A stretch of 64,000 nt of DNA, from the NCBI GenBank assembly GCA_951804985.1, contig OX638131.1, forward strand, positions 53,255,078 through 53,319,077, read 5' to 3'. The first letter of the stretch is position 1, and each line of letters starts with the position of its first letter. Positions 10,003-21,342 of the stretch are shown one piece after another. The position numbers and the translations under genes are program-made. A model generated the notes under the pieces. That model did no database searches, was not told the DNA's origin, and was given only the letters and a program-made list of their open reading frames with translations. This DNA is from Dryomyza anilis (Eukaryota; Arthropoda; Insecta; Diptera; Dryomyzidae).

Positions 10003-12309
10003 GCTATTGTATGAAAAAAATATCATTTTTTAATTTTTATAAATTAATGTATACAAAAAATCATGTAAATAATTTATCTTTATATATCTTTTTGATAAGA
10101 GAGTAAAAAGTGGTCGCAAAGCTAAAACACAGACGTTAAGGCTTTTAAAGTTGATGCAGCAACACATAAGTGCGTTCATGGGACAATTCACGTCCAAAGA
10201 TACTAAAAAGAACACTAAGTGGTTTGGGAGACAGTTGTAAATGAAGCGTACGTCTTGGTGCCGTTTCAAAAAATGGTTCTGCTAATTTGTAGGTCATTTG
10301 TAGCATATTTGGTGAGCCGAAAATTCCATAAGTCGCCCATCCGGAATATGAAATGGTTCCTTCGAGTCCCTTAACCGATTTCTCTCAATACATATCATAT
10401 TTCTTCCATCGTATTCAATTTCGTATTATTTAATAAATAATTTTGTTTGTAAATAACAAAAAAAAAATAACAGCTGTCAATTGTTTATATTTCACCAGTT
10501 TCTTTTTGATTTTTGTGCCAGTTTCAAATCAGACCGTTTTTAAACGATTACTTCGTACAGAAACTGCAATTATCGGACAATCCACAATAATGGAACGAAA
10601 CGACGTGATGTCACAGAAATCGACAATTTCAGGAATCGACTCAAGAAGTCATGCTGATCAAAAATATATATACATTTCCATACCGGAGATGCTTCCTTGT
10701 GGGTGTTCCAAAAGTTGAAAACACGAGCATTTATTGTTTTTATAGACATTTCTTTAAACTATGTCTGCATATTAATCAATTACAATTAAAGTTTTAACTT
10801 TTAGATATTTATATATCTACAACGACGATATAACAAAGACACACTAGTCCCAACTCAAAAGTTCCCTCTGAGGAGAATTTGCTGACTGCTGCATATGATT
10901 CACTTCTTGTGAAGTGATTCTAATCAAGAACTCATGCGATTAACCTGAAATTCGTTTTTTAAGAATATGTTTCCGACGTCTCTCCAAGTATTTTAATATA
11001 GTAGGCAAAATTTTTAAAATATTGCAGTTTCAATTTTTTGCGGTTTATCAAAAAATATTTAAAAAATTGTTATCGCGATATTTTAAAAATTTGCCTACTA
11101 TTTTTTTTAATTTAGTCATAAAATACTCGGGGGGTTGTCCGAAACATATTCTTTAAAAACGATTTGTTCCCACGACTTTTTGGGTTGACAGTGTTTCACT
11201 GCTCTAATTGAAGCAATTCTAATATTCACACTGATTTATTTTGAATTCCTTTCAAAATACTTCAGCTAATATAATGAAATATGTGCAGCAATGAAATTGT
11301 GGTTGATGAAAGTTACAATCAGTCAAATGCAAAAAATACAGCTCTTTATGCAAAAAGCTCTATTTCTCTATTCATTATTTTTCACTTTTTAATTCAAACA
11401 TTTTGAATAACGAATAAATTTTATTTGTATGGAAATAATTTCAAATTTCTTTGAGTTTTTTTAATCGTTATTCAAAAGTTTATTTAGAATAAATTTGTAT
11501 TCATAAATATTTTTTTTTATTAAATTTATTTCAATATTTTTTTTTGAAATTTCTAATAACGAAAATATGTATGAAAATTGACGATTTAAAAACTTAATAA
11601 TAAAATTTGATTTGAAATGTATTTGAATAATGCCCTAATCTGGTGTCTAGTATTATTTGATATATATTTTTAAAGCAAATCAAGTGATCTAAAGTAAACA
11701 AATAAATTTGAAGAATCAAAATTTAATATTTCGCCAAAAGTAAATGTCTTAATACGTGCTTCAATTTTTTTTTAATTGTATGAATTTAATGTTTTTTTTA
11801 GATTATCGGTAATACAACTGGATTTTAATAGTATTTTTTTTATGTAATATGATTTTAATTTTATTGTATGTATATAAAATTTGTGAAGAGAGATGCGCAT
11901 CCGTGGATCTATTTTTTAAGATCCGCCTCCACATCCTCAAAAGTGACATCCGTTACATCCCTAGTAGATACTAAGGTCTTTTTAAGATCGATGATGATAT
12001 GAAATCTTTACAAGCACTATGAAAAGGTTCATTGCATAAATAACATTGTTCTACAAATTGAGGGTTGTTGTCGTCCACAGAAATGAAACTTATTATTTCT
12101 GGTAGATTTAGGTCTTCTGATTCTTGTTGTGTACTCAGAATTTTCCCTATACATCAAGAATTTGCAAAAAATCGAGCATAACTTATCACCGTAAATTATT
12201 TGCAAAACTCATTTGTATTTCAAAAGATATAGAATATGCGTCATTTTAACATACCCTTTTAATTGCAAACGACCAAAAATCTCACTTTTTTTAGAGCAAA
12301 GATCATCAC
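10003..12309. other. AT-rich stretch without recognisable genes
   Basis: About 10590-10715 is a reverse-oriented fragment of the ACCCTA-type repeat (CATGCTGATCA, CCGGAGATGCTTCC). A long imperfect hairpin lies at 10951-11160. The rest shows only short chance frames and homopolymer runs. Confidence 0.5.
10951..11160. repeat. Imperfect palindrome, MITE-like
   Basis: The left arm (TTTAAGAATATGTTTCCGAC, AAGTATTTTA, ATAGTAGGCAAA) recurs inverted on the right (TTTGCCTACTAT, TAAAATACT, GTCCGAAACATATTCTTTAA). The arms are about 80-90 bases with small indels, and the centre holds TATCGCGATA. The structure suggests a fold-back MITE. No target duplication was established. Confidence 0.6.
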
Positions 12310-12411
12310 TAGGGAGCGGATTTATATGCAAATGCATATTTTAACGAAGCCTCAAATTTAAGTTGGACAAAAATAGTACTATTTATCGTTAAAATCTAAT
12401 TCGAATTATGG

Positions 12412-12550
12412 TCAATCTGTTTTGCATATTTTGAATATTTTGCATATTTTTTGCATATTTTGCATATAATTTGCATATAATTTGCACATTTTTTGCATAT
12501 TTTGCATATAGTTTACATATTTTGCATATTTATTGCATATTTGTTGCATA
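12412..12550. repeat. TTTGCATAT subterminal array, left
   Basis: Roughly a dozen TTTGCATAT-like units with T-run spacers lie inside the left end of the hAT element. Repeated subterminal motifs are typical transposase-binding regions in hAT elements, though binding here is inferred. Confidence 0.8.
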
Positions 12551-13485
12551 ATTTTTGCATAAAGTATCCAAATGTCTAGTATATACGCGCGTTTAATGAA
12601 TTTATGTAGATTACTATAGTAATTTAAAGTAAAAAAAGCCATATTCCGACATTTCCTGAGTATTTGTATTTGTTGTTCTGATGTGTTTTGTTGCATCTTT
12701 TAAATAGTATAGACCAAGTCCTTCGATAAATTTTAGTTGGAGTTACTAATTTTAATATTGATATGATTTCATTGATCAAAACATTATATCAGACAATTTT
12801 CTGCTTATACCTACATTTTTAGTAGTCGATATAAGGAAGAAAATTAAAAATGTTTAAGCGAATCGAAGGCTTCAGATGCCTCCATTTATTCTCAAAGCTA
12901 CTTCGATCCTCATAATTCGGATTTCACTGCAAATTCTTCATATCGATTTTCTTATCCAATAAAACATTTTTAGTAGTTGTCATTTGCAATCAAATTCTAT
13001 GAAAACTGTTTCATACAAAGCAATTGTCAGTCTAATATAATTATATTGATTCTAATTTTTAAAGAATTTCGATATGAAACATTTAAAACTGGCAATATCG
13101 GAGTGAGAACTGACAATATCAGTGTAAGAACTGGCATAAAACATATATCGAATAATTTTTCGGCATCTCGTAATATTTTCGTTCCGATATCAAAACAAAT
13201 GTCATAATTGCTTCCTTGAATCTATCATTCCGTGCCTATAATGTATTGTGATGTTGACCGATCGTTTTTTGCACATATATTCATTTGAAGTATAGCACCC
13301 AATGGTTTACAGTCGAAAATGTAGAAAATAGATTGATTATAACTGTAAAAATAAATAATTTTTATTTTATTAGGATAATGTTCTTTTTCATTCATAATAC
13401 GGTTGAAGAAAAACGTATTTTATTTTTAAATTATGAGGAACAAATATATTTTTCCTTATTTTTGCTCTTATTTTAATATAAAAAA

Positions 13486-13566
13486 ACTGCATATTTTTTT
13501 GCATATTTTGCATATTTTGCATATAATTTGCATATAATTTGCATATAATTTGCATATATTTTGCAA
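13486..13566. repeat. TTTGCATAT subterminal array, right
   Basis: Five to six TTTGCATAT units lie just inside the right terminus. They read in the same direction as the left array although the termini are inverted, so the arrays are direct with respect to each other. Confidence 0.75.
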
Positions 13567-13605
13567 ATGTTCAGAATATCATTTTGCATATAAATCCGCT
13601 CTCTA

Positions 13606-14226
13606 ATCGTCACTCTAAAAATCTTTCAAAAACATTTTTCACTCGTTCTCGTAATGCAATAGAAAGGTATTAATTTGATAAGCACTTGACAATTGCTTTT
13701 ATGTCCAAAATTTGCAACATGTCCGAAATTTGCACATCCACATTACCCCATGTCCAACTTTTACCAATTTCCCCCTCTATTTCCGTCTGTGAAATTATTC
13801 TTCTGGCTTAGCTACATTTTCCACTGATAAAAGTGTTTTCATATTCATCGCAAGATTTTTTCAACCTACCTGCTTTGAAAAAAATCTGAAATCTGCAAAG
13901 TACGTATTTTTGTATAGTGAACATCCAAATGTTCATTTGATTGAAATGAAAAAAATGTTTTGGTATGTATAAAATACATTTTTCTATTTTTTATATAAAG
14001 TTATTTATTGCTTTTTACAGTTGTAAAAAATATATTTGTTTTTTACTTTGATGAGAAAAATCTACTAGCGCACCACAAAAAATGCCAATATTAAAATTTT
14101 ACTAGAAACTATGATCGATTATCTTTAAAATAAATGTAATACGCAGGGTTATAAAAAGTTATAAATAAATAAACTGTTGTATAGTAAATGTTGAAAACAT
14201 CCAGTATATCATTGGGTGTTCCAAAT
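13606..14226. other. Intergenic AT-rich stretch
   Basis: No gene, RNA or repeat family was recognised between the two non-autonomous hAT elements. Confidence 0.4.
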
Positions 14227-15127
14227 CAGTGATGCCAACTAAAGGGGAATTCCCTAATTTGTGGGGAATTTTTGTCTTGGTGGGTAATCGGGGAATGGTC
14301 TACTTTTGGCGGGAAATTTCAAATTAGGATCTATTACATTTTCTACATTTTTATGGATTGGCATATAGGGGCATATTCCAACTTTTGATCGAATTTCATA
14401 TGAAAATTTTAAACAAACGTTTTTACTTTTAGATTCGATATCTTAGTAAAATAAATAATTTTTGAAATGAATTTAAACAGCATGCTTTGACTTCAACAAT
14501 TCAATAATTGATATTAAATTTAACTTCTTCAATTCGTTTGGGAAATAATAAATTCAAAATCGTTTGTTTAGAATTTTTAAGGTAAAATCGGATTCGATCG
14601 AAAACTGGAACATACCTCTATATTTCAATCATGTGATAGATCATAATTTGGCTTCTAATAAACACAGTCTATTAAATATGATTTTTAGATCTAGAGTTTT
14701 CTTAGTTTTCCCTTATTCAAAATATTTTTATCTGCATAAATTTCCCATTTTCAGTACTATTATAAACGAAGTTTAATATAATTAATTTGTTTAATATGAT
14801 CCATTTTGTTAGTCACATTATAGTCAATATTTTACATATATTTAAAGAAATTCGGACATTTTGATTTGGAACTATAGACTTTTGAAATATTTATTTAAGC
14901 TAAGTTTAAACTTTTACTGAAAAACTGTGCCTTAATTAATAAATATAGCACCACTTGGTAATAACAAATATTTTTCTCTTTTTATAATGGCTGGTAATCG
15001 AAATGTAGTAAATGACACTATTTATTCTCAGTGTATGTGAATTACATTTGTGCGGGGAATTTTATAGTCAATTGGAGAATTTTGCTAATGATATCGGGTA
15101 AAATGAAAATAAAAGTTGGCATCACTG
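14227..15127. mobile_element. Non-autonomous hAT element, 0.9 kb
   Basis: It begins CAGTGATGCCAACT and ends with the exact inverse AGTTGGCATCACTG. The left flank is TTCCAAAT and the right flank TTCAAAT, an 8-bp duplication with one base lost. CAGTGATGCC-type ends are common in hAT MITEs. The interior is AT-rich, carries repeated GGGGAAT motifs near both ends and has no transposase. Confidence 0.82.
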
Positions 15128-15140
15128 TTCAAATAGACCA

Positions 15141-15890
15141 TACACAGAAAAAAGTATCGTTCGTCATATTGACAAACGACGTACATCAAACTGTTTTTGT
15201 AATATTGACGAACAAGTTATTCAATATAACGTACACGGATACATGTTTTGATGTAGTCGTTTATCAATATTACGTATCGCGATCTTCAATCTCAAGTTCT
15301 CATGTATACACAGGTTATACACTAACACATATGAGCACTGTGTAATGGCGGAAAACAAACAAGCCGTGGTGCCGTCAATAATTTAGTGAAGTGAAAAAAT
15401 AATACAAAGCAATGAAAAGTAATAAAAACACTTTTTTTTTTTATTCCCAAAAAAATATATATAGTGCGATAAATATACTTAATTTAATTTTATTTTTAAT
15501 TTAAATATGTTGAATTGAATGAAATTATTATTTTATTATATATAAATAAACAACACCAAGTGAACAATAAATGTAATTCCCAAATACGTAGTCAAATTGA
15601 GTTCAATACAATGTGGATTAATTTGACTATAAATTTGGTTCAATGTGTTTCATTTATTACTTTTTGATTAAAAACATTACATAGTATTGACATCAATTGA
15701 TTAAAGAAGATTGATAAACGCATTCGTAATATTAACGTACACATTACTTCAAAATCTGTCAAAGTGTTAGTAAATCTCGATTGATTAACGCAATACGTAA
15801 TATTGACAAATGCGATCATCGGTTGACATTTGATTAATTTGTATTGATGTACAAATTCGTTGTATTTACGTCAATATTTGGATCTGTGTA
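15141..15890 (+). mobile_element. TA-flanked MITE, 750 bp
   Basis: The ends read TA-CACAG and CTGTG-TA, so the element seems to sit in a TA target as Tc1/mariner-type MITEs do. Subterminal copies of ATATTGAC/GTCAATAT occur in both orientations near both ends. An inverted copy lies at about 45540-46040. No protein was found. Confidence 0.7.
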
Positions 15891-16377
15891 ACTCTAGAAC
15901 AATATTTGCAACCCAAAGCGGACCATCCTCTATATTACTACACAGCCGCATCCAACCAATATTAAAAATTTAAATTTGATACGGAGTAGCTTTAGGGTGT
16001 CGCATTTTTTTCATGACATGAAGCGTTCGTTGAAGACGGATGAGTAATACATTTTTATTTTAACCCATTGAAGCCTGCCGACTCAACTATACACCAGGAG
16101 ATTACGCATTGCAATTTCCCCATCATGTTTTCCTGTAATGCGGACATCAAAGCTAAGATTTTTCTCCGATTTAGCAGCTATATCCACTACATTATATAAG
16201 TAAGAAATTGTATATCTCTGCATGTATTTTCCTCCATTTTGATCAAATATTTCATAAACAAATTTTAAAAATAAATTTTGACTGCAAAAACATTGCGAAC
16301 TAATATTAAAATGTTTTTTTAAGAGAGCTTAGAGAATTGTGAAAAATGACTCTCTCGACACATTTATTTGGTAACAC

Positions 16378-16380
<3 letters not shown>
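15891..16380. other. Intergenic stretch
   Basis: No gene or repeat family was recognised. It runs into a TA microsatellite. Confidence 0.4.

Positions 16381-16435
<55 letters not shown>
16380..16435. repeat. (TA)n microsatellite
   Basis: About 56 bases of uninterrupted TA repeat lie immediately before a tRNA-like hairpin and a SINE copy. Confidence 0.95.
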
Positions 16436-16438
<3 letters not shown>

Positions 16439-16484
16439 CTACCGCGGCAACAATTATATACTTGTTGCAGCGGTAGCTCAGTGG

Positions 16485-16765
16485 GACTACTAAGGACTTA
16501 GGCCGTGCTCTCTCACCATTTTGTGCGTGTTATATTTGTACTCAAATTGGAGGGACCTGCAGTTTATTGCCGAATCCGAACGGCGGGTGAGAACTTTTCA
16601 TAGGCAATGTTTTGCTCTCGTATGTTTGCCATTTACTGCCGAGAGGTGGCGTCGCATAGAACATTTTTTCTATGAAAAAGATGTTAGCAGTCGCTGGGGA
16701 TTAAAGCGCGTACCGGTGGTTTAATCGCTCGTAGTCCAACGCACCAACCAGACGAGCTACCGACG
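16485..16765 (-). mobile_element. tRNA-derived SINE, minus strand
   Basis: Read on the minus strand, a tRNA-like head begins near 16765 with GGTAGCTCGTCTGGTTGG (A-box region) and TTGGACTACGAGCG. It is followed by the family body, with CTCACCCGCCGTTCGGATTC and a TTTGAGTACAAATATAACACG block shared with 26578-26760 and 61491-61700. The tail lies towards the TA microsatellite. The B box is degraded in this copy. It would be transcribed by RNA polymerase III and moved by a LINE. Confidence 0.75.
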
Positions 16766-17039
16766 CTAATTTTCGTCTTTATGTATCATATAATACCAAT
16801 ATATATTTTTTAGTACACAAAAAACTATCAAAACGTTCATTTATCGGATTATAAGTTAAATTACAAAAAAGTATGGCACGTGTTCAATTTAATTTTATGT
16901 TATTTATGTTTATTGGATATTTAAGATAAGTAAAAAATAACACCTATTTTTAACAATCTTGCGGGCACGATCTGACTCCCATAAACGATTGCCCCAGAAT
17001 CTCCATTTCATAAATTGCGAGTTAGTCAAATAGCTTAAC
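16766..17039. other. Intergenic stretch, possibly the left end of the gypsy relic
   Basis: The final part probably belongs to the protease region of the old gypsy element that starts to be recognisable near 17040. Nothing else was identified. Confidence 0.35.
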
Positions 17040-17128
17040 TGCCAAGAGGCTAATTGATTGTGCAGCATATATGGTAACGTTGGATAAGGGAGCTGCACAC
17101 TCAATAATAAGAAGTAATCGTTGCCTCG
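17040..17128 (+). mobile_element. Gypsy relic, protease start (left part)
   Basis: VTLDKGAAHSIIRS reads at about 17072-17113 and matches the active-site region of gypsy-type proteases (usually DTGA), with T replaced by K. The matching remainder of this protease lies at 26766 onward, beyond the SINE and the errantivirus-like insertion. This is the oldest layer of the nest. Confidence 0.7.
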
Positions 17129-17241
17129 GTAGCTCAGTGGTTAGTGCATTTGACTACGAGCCGAAAGGTCCCCGGTTCAAGCCTGGACTAGGACTAACAA
17201 CATCTTTTCATAGAAAACATTTTTCTATACCGCGCTACCTC
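17129..17241 (+). mobile_element. SINE, 5' half (tRNA-like head)
   Basis: The head carries an A-box-like TAGCTCAGTGGTTAGTG, an anticodon-arm-like TTTGACTACGAG resembling tRNA-Arg(ACG), and a B box GGTTCAAGCC. There is no matching acceptor stem, so this is not a tRNA gene. The body is cut at 17241 by the errantivirus-like LTR and resumes at 26578. The tRNA-Arg origin is inferred. Confidence 0.8.
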
Positions 17242-17840
17242 TGTTGTGTATCATAATCGTAGAGTTCACAGCTTACATATGATCCACTGTTGTGTATCAT
17301 AATCGTGGAACTTACAGCGTGCTTATGATCCACAACATAACATAACCAGTACATTTTTCTTTATGGCATACTTTTAGGGTTAAGCATTATGCATGTTAAA
17401 CACAAACAGCATTTAATTGTCTTGGCGCACACAGCTTAACATAGCACAGGTATACACGCCCACGTTAAATAGGTCACTCAGATAAACGCTGACTTAGTTA
17501 TTTTAGAATGATGAAAGTACTCAATTTATTGTGAAATTATAAATACGCTGACTAAGTTATTTTAGCATGATGAAATTACTCAATTTATTGTGAAATTATA
17601 AGAATACGAGGTGTTAAGTAGAAGTTAAGTATAGACTAAGAATCAATTGTTTTCGATAAGCTGAACTGTCTACAAATAAGTGTTAAGTATAAGTGTAACC
17701 AACTTTTAAAGCGAAATAAAGTGTCTTTAAGTAAAAAAGACCCGGTTGTTTTAAATAATATAAATAAAGTAAAAAGGACTCAGTAAGTATAAATAGGATC
17801 AAGTTAAAGTCCTATTAGAAGGACATTTTAACATACAACA
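17242..17840 (+). repeat. Errantivirus-like 5' LTR (599 bp)
   Basis: It starts TGTTGTGTATCATAATCG and ends CATTTTAACATACAACA. Internally, a GTTGTGTATCATAATCG block occurs twice near the start, and TTATTTTAGNATGATGAAA with CTCAATTTATTGTGAAATTA also occurs twice. It retains segments of about 11 and 14 bases missing from the 26004 LTR. Confidence 0.92.
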
Positions 17841-17843
17841 TTT

Positions 17844-17854
17844 TGGCGCAGCCG
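17844..17854 (+). promoter_or_regulatory. Primer-binding site, tRNA-Ser type
   Basis: TGGCGCAGCCG lies three bases after the LTR. It differs at one position from the TGGCGCAGTCG site complementary to a tRNA-Ser 3' end, used by the 17.6/297 group of insect elements. The assignment rests on recall of that family and is moderate. Confidence 0.6.
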
Positions 17855-18710
17855 GTTTTCGGACCATACATCAACTCCCAAGGGACGAGAAGGACTGATG
17901 GAGATTAATATTGGAAGAAATAACTATTTTGGATCATGGAAAATATTTTTTTGTATTTGTAAGTATTGTGAAAAATAATGGATACAAAAAATATGTGCGG
18001 TAAAAAAAAAAAAAAAAAAAATTGTGAATTTGTGATATAAAACAAAAGAAATATTTAAGAATTTTAATAAGCAAAAAATAATGGAATTATGAAAATTGAC
18101 ATTTGTAAAAATAAAATAAAGAACAATTGAAAATTTTGAAATTGTGGAGTAAAATAAACTTTTAATAAAACTGTGAAATAAAATTGTGAAATGAATTACA
18201 TAAATTATAAAATTTTATAAATCAGGAAATTAAATAAGTAAACTACATTTTTTTTTAAATTGATTAATTGATATATTGAAGAACATTTTTAAAGTAATTG
18301 TGAAACATTATAAATTAGTTTGAGACATTTAATGATAATGATTAATAAATTTGTAAATTTAAATAAATTGAATAAAATAAGAATTTTGATACAGCAATGT
18401 TTTTATAATGTCGCGAAATTAATTAAAGAACAAAACTGGAAAATTAAAAAAAAATAAATAAATTGAACAAATAAGTTAATTTAGGATTCATAAATAATAT
18501 GTTGATATGATTTTGAAATATAGATTAAAAAGGTTAAATAATGAAACATAAAATGTGATAAATAAGGTAGTAAAAAATTTAATAGATAAATGAAATAATG
18601 TTTAAGAGTTGATTTAATATGAAACTAGTAAAAACAAAATAAATAATTTATTTAAGAAAGGTATAGTTAATTATATGATTAAGTAAATGGAAAAATAAGA
18701 AACACTAATA
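17855..18710 (+). other. Errantivirus-like 5' untranslated leader
   Basis: An AT-rich leader of about 860 bases with a 20-base A run near 18003. No frame of interest was seen. Long leaders before gag are common in insect errantiviruses. Confidence 0.6.
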
Positions 18711-19676
18711 ATGGGTACTGAATATGTATTGAAACGCGTTCATTACGTTGTTCCTTACTTTTCTGGGGCAGAATCTCCATTATTAGAAACAGAATTATAT
18801 AAATTTATTGAATGCTGTGAAACAGCTAAGCTTAAAATTAAGGAATCAGATAATGAGGAATTTATTAAATGCGTTAGGTTACGTTTGGAGGGAGATGCCT
18901 ATAAATTAGTAAGGACAAAACAGTTTCAAAAAATAGAAGAATTATACGAGTTGTTAAAAAATACGTACTTAAATGAAATTTCTTTAGAATTAGTACTAGA
19001 AGAGATTAAAAAGGCTTATCAAAATAGTAACGAGAGTTTGAGAATGTTTGGTAGACGATTAGATGAGTTGCAATCCATGGCTTTGGAAATTGCAAGTAAA
19101 AAATACAGTAAAAAGATAAGTGAGGATGAAGTATTCAGATTAGAATTACAGAGCTCAGTGTTGATCTCTTTTAAAGTAGGGGTGAAGGATCCAACTATAA
19201 AGGTTGTATTGTTGGGTAGTAAGTCAGAAACATTAGATGCATTGTTAGAAGAAGCTTTAAATGTACAGGCTGTTATGCAGCGAAGTCCAAGATCGGAAGA
19301 GGATGAATATAATTATATGGAAAAAACACAGTCGAGCGTTATATCGGAAAATAAATTGCAACAAATAAATAATGAAAGCAACTATAAAAGAAGTGTTCCA
19401 ACATGTTCATTTTGTAGTAAATTGGGGCATACTAGGGATGAATGTATTATTAGAAAAAATACGCCTTTCTGCTACGAATGTGGAACTTATGGTCACGAAT
19501 CTAATTGGATATGTGCGAATAATAATAGTAATATAAGACAGAAAGAGTTAGGAATTGTAGATAAGACGTCGGAGGAGACTGTGATCAAATTTACTACTCC
19601 ATTGCATTTCCATAGAACAGAGGAGACCAATGAATTAAAATATGAGGAAGAAGAAGGTGATCGGGCATGGAGATAG
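18711..19676 (+). CDS. gag: Gag protein, intact frame (321 aa)
   Basis: The frame is uninterrupted. The N-terminal two thirds have the helical, charged composition of gypsy-group capsid proteins (for example RLRLEGDAYKLV). Near residues 230-270 two zinc knuckles follow: CSFCSKLGHTRDEC (CX2CX4HX4C) and CYECGTYGHESNWIC (CX2CX4HX5C, one residue longer than usual). The tail is acidic. Gag would form the particle and bind genomic RNA. The stop at 19674-19676 overlaps the start of pol by 35 bases. It could still supply particles, since no lesion is visible. Confidence 0.88.
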   Translation: MGTEYVLKRVHYVVPYFSGAESPLLETELYKFIECCETAKLKIKESDNEEFIKCVRLRLEGDAYKLVRTKQFQKIEELYELLKNTYLNEISLELVLEEIKKAYQNSNESLRMFGRRLDELQSMALEIASKKYSKKISEDEVFRLELQSSVLISFKVGVKDPTIKVVLLGSKSETLDALLEEALNVQAVMQRSPRSEEDEYNYMEKTQSSVISENKLQQINNESNYKRSVPTCSFCSKLGHTRDECIIRKNTPFCYECGTYGHESNWICANNNSNIRQKELGIVDKTSEETVIKFTTPLHFHRTEETNELKYEEEEGDRAWR

Positions 19677-21342
19677 CTTAGGTTTATCTAATGTAAGTGA
19701 CGTTTTCATTGAAGTACCTTGCGAGGCAGCTAAAAATGGAAGACTTATTTTACTGGTAGACTCAGGAGCTGATGCCAGTATAGTAAAAGAAAATGCAATG
19801 ACAAATTTGCCAGACTTTAACGAAAATATACAAAAGGATTTAAAAGGAGCTTTTGGTGGGTGTGTTAGAACATTAGGTTCCACCAAAGTCCAACATAGGA
19901 ACATAGGGCGCTTAAGTTTATTGCTACATGTAGTGTCAATTAAACAAGGTGTACCAGCTGATGGAATAATCGGACGTGACAATTTATGGAATCGATCTGT
20001 AATAAATGCGATAGACAAAACAATAACATTCTTTGATAAACATAAAAACCATATTATAAAAGTACCAATGAAATCGAAGACAGAAATACAAAATATTTTT
20101 TACAATCAACAAATTAAAATTCAAGCGAGAACCGCAAAGATAGCATCATTACGTTTAAAAACAAAAATTCCAATAGTGTTAATACATAAACAAGAAATTT
20201 TTCCAGGAGTATATTTGGGCGAAAGCATATCGAATGTTAGCAAAAATAGAGTTTATGTTTCAGTTTTAAATGCTACGGAAACAGAAATTATAATAGACAG
20301 TACTTTTAAACCAACATTTTCGAATTTTAATCAGTATAAAGAATCGGATACCAATAATTCTACAATAAATAGCATAAATTCAGTAAACATTACAAACAGA
20401 ATTAATAAATTATTAGAAGAAATGAAAATTGATGAGACTTTAAATAAAGACGAAATCACATCTTTACAAAATATGTGTATTTCGTATCATGATGTTTTTC
20501 ATTTAGACGGCGATGAATTAACATACACGCCAGCGCTTAAACATGAAATAGCAACACAGTGGAACCAGCCACCGATAAACCAAAAGCAATACCAATTGCC
20601 ACACACTCATAGAGATGAAATCAACAGACAGGTTAATAAAATGTTGGATGACGGCATTATATCGCCAAGCATATCACCCTGGAATTCACCGATGTTGTTG
20701 GTTCCTAAAAAGAGCGTCAAGGACGGTAACAAAAAGTGGAGGCTAGTAATAGATTTCCGTAAATTGAACGACGTGACAATAAAACAAGAATTTCAGTTTT
20801 TGCGTCGCGAAGTTGTCTATTTAGGACATAAATGTATGGAGCTAGGTGCCCTGCCAGATCCCTCTAAGGTTGAATGCGTAAAAAATATTCCGGTGCCGAG
20901 AAATAAAAAAGAAGTGCAAGCGTTTTTGGGATTAATTAATTATTACAGAAAATTTATAAGCAATATGGCAAAATTATCATTACCAATAAATAAATTACTT
21001 AGAAAAGATGTTAAATTCACTTGGACAGACGATTGTCAAAGTTCATTTATTAAATTAAAAGAATCAATAATTTCACCACCCATTCTCGCATATCCAGATT
21101 TTACAAAACCTTTTTTACTTACAACAGATGCAAGTAACGAAGCAATAGGTGCGGTACTGTCACAAGGCAAAGTAGGGAGCGACCGACCAATAGCATTTGC
21201 TAGTAGGGCATTAAATGGAGCAGAAAAAAATTACTCCACCATTGAAAAGGAATTTTTAGCTATAGTCTGGGCAACGAAAAATTTTAGAGCTTATCTTCTA
21301 GGCCGACATTTTCAAATTTATACATCATCAACCATTACGTAG
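19642..21342 (+). pseudogene. pol: Pol part 1: protease, deleted reverse transcriptase, RNase H
   Basis: The frame is open for 566 residues. Protease: LLVDSGADASIVKE around residues 37-50. Reverse transcriptase begins with the SPWNSPMLLVPKK segment and WRLVIDFRKLNDVTIKQ (about residues 364-383), then jumps in frame to FLRREVVYLGH and the thumb (QAFLGLINYYRKFI). The roughly 120 residues that carry the palm and the YxDD catalytic box are absent. RNase H starts near residue 490 (FLLTTDASNEAIGAVLSQ). Near 21324 a loss of two bases shifts the frame just before the DHQPL motif and ends this frame early. No reverse transcription can come from this copy. Confidence 0.9.

Larger units (their letters stand above)
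12310..13605. mobile_element. Non-autonomous hAT element, 1.3 kb
   Basis: The terminal inverted repeats are TAGGGAGCGGATTTATATGC at the left and its inverse ending CCGCTCTCTA at the right. The flanks are ATCATCAC (12302-12309) and ATCGTCAC (13606-13613), an 8-bp duplication with one mismatch. TAG-type ends and an 8-bp duplication are hAT hallmarks. Next to both ends lie arrays of TTTGCATAT. No transposase is present; the minus-strand frame at 12412-12696 only reflects the repeated hexamers. Confidence 0.85.

Noticed and set aside
12412..12696. A minus-strand frame with repeated ICNKYAKYV-like residues
   Set aside because: It is the translation of TTTGCATAT repeats inside a non-autonomous hAT element.
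13606..14226. A possible host exon between transposons
   Set aside because: No open frame of useful length and no splice-site pattern could be supported.
15031..15345. A plus-strand frame of 104 residues
   Set aside because: It spans the right end of a hAT MITE and the start of another MITE, so it is accidental.
17129..17200. A possible tRNA gene with A and B boxes
   Set aside because: The acceptor arms do not pair and the sequence continues into a body shared with other copies, so it is a SINE head.
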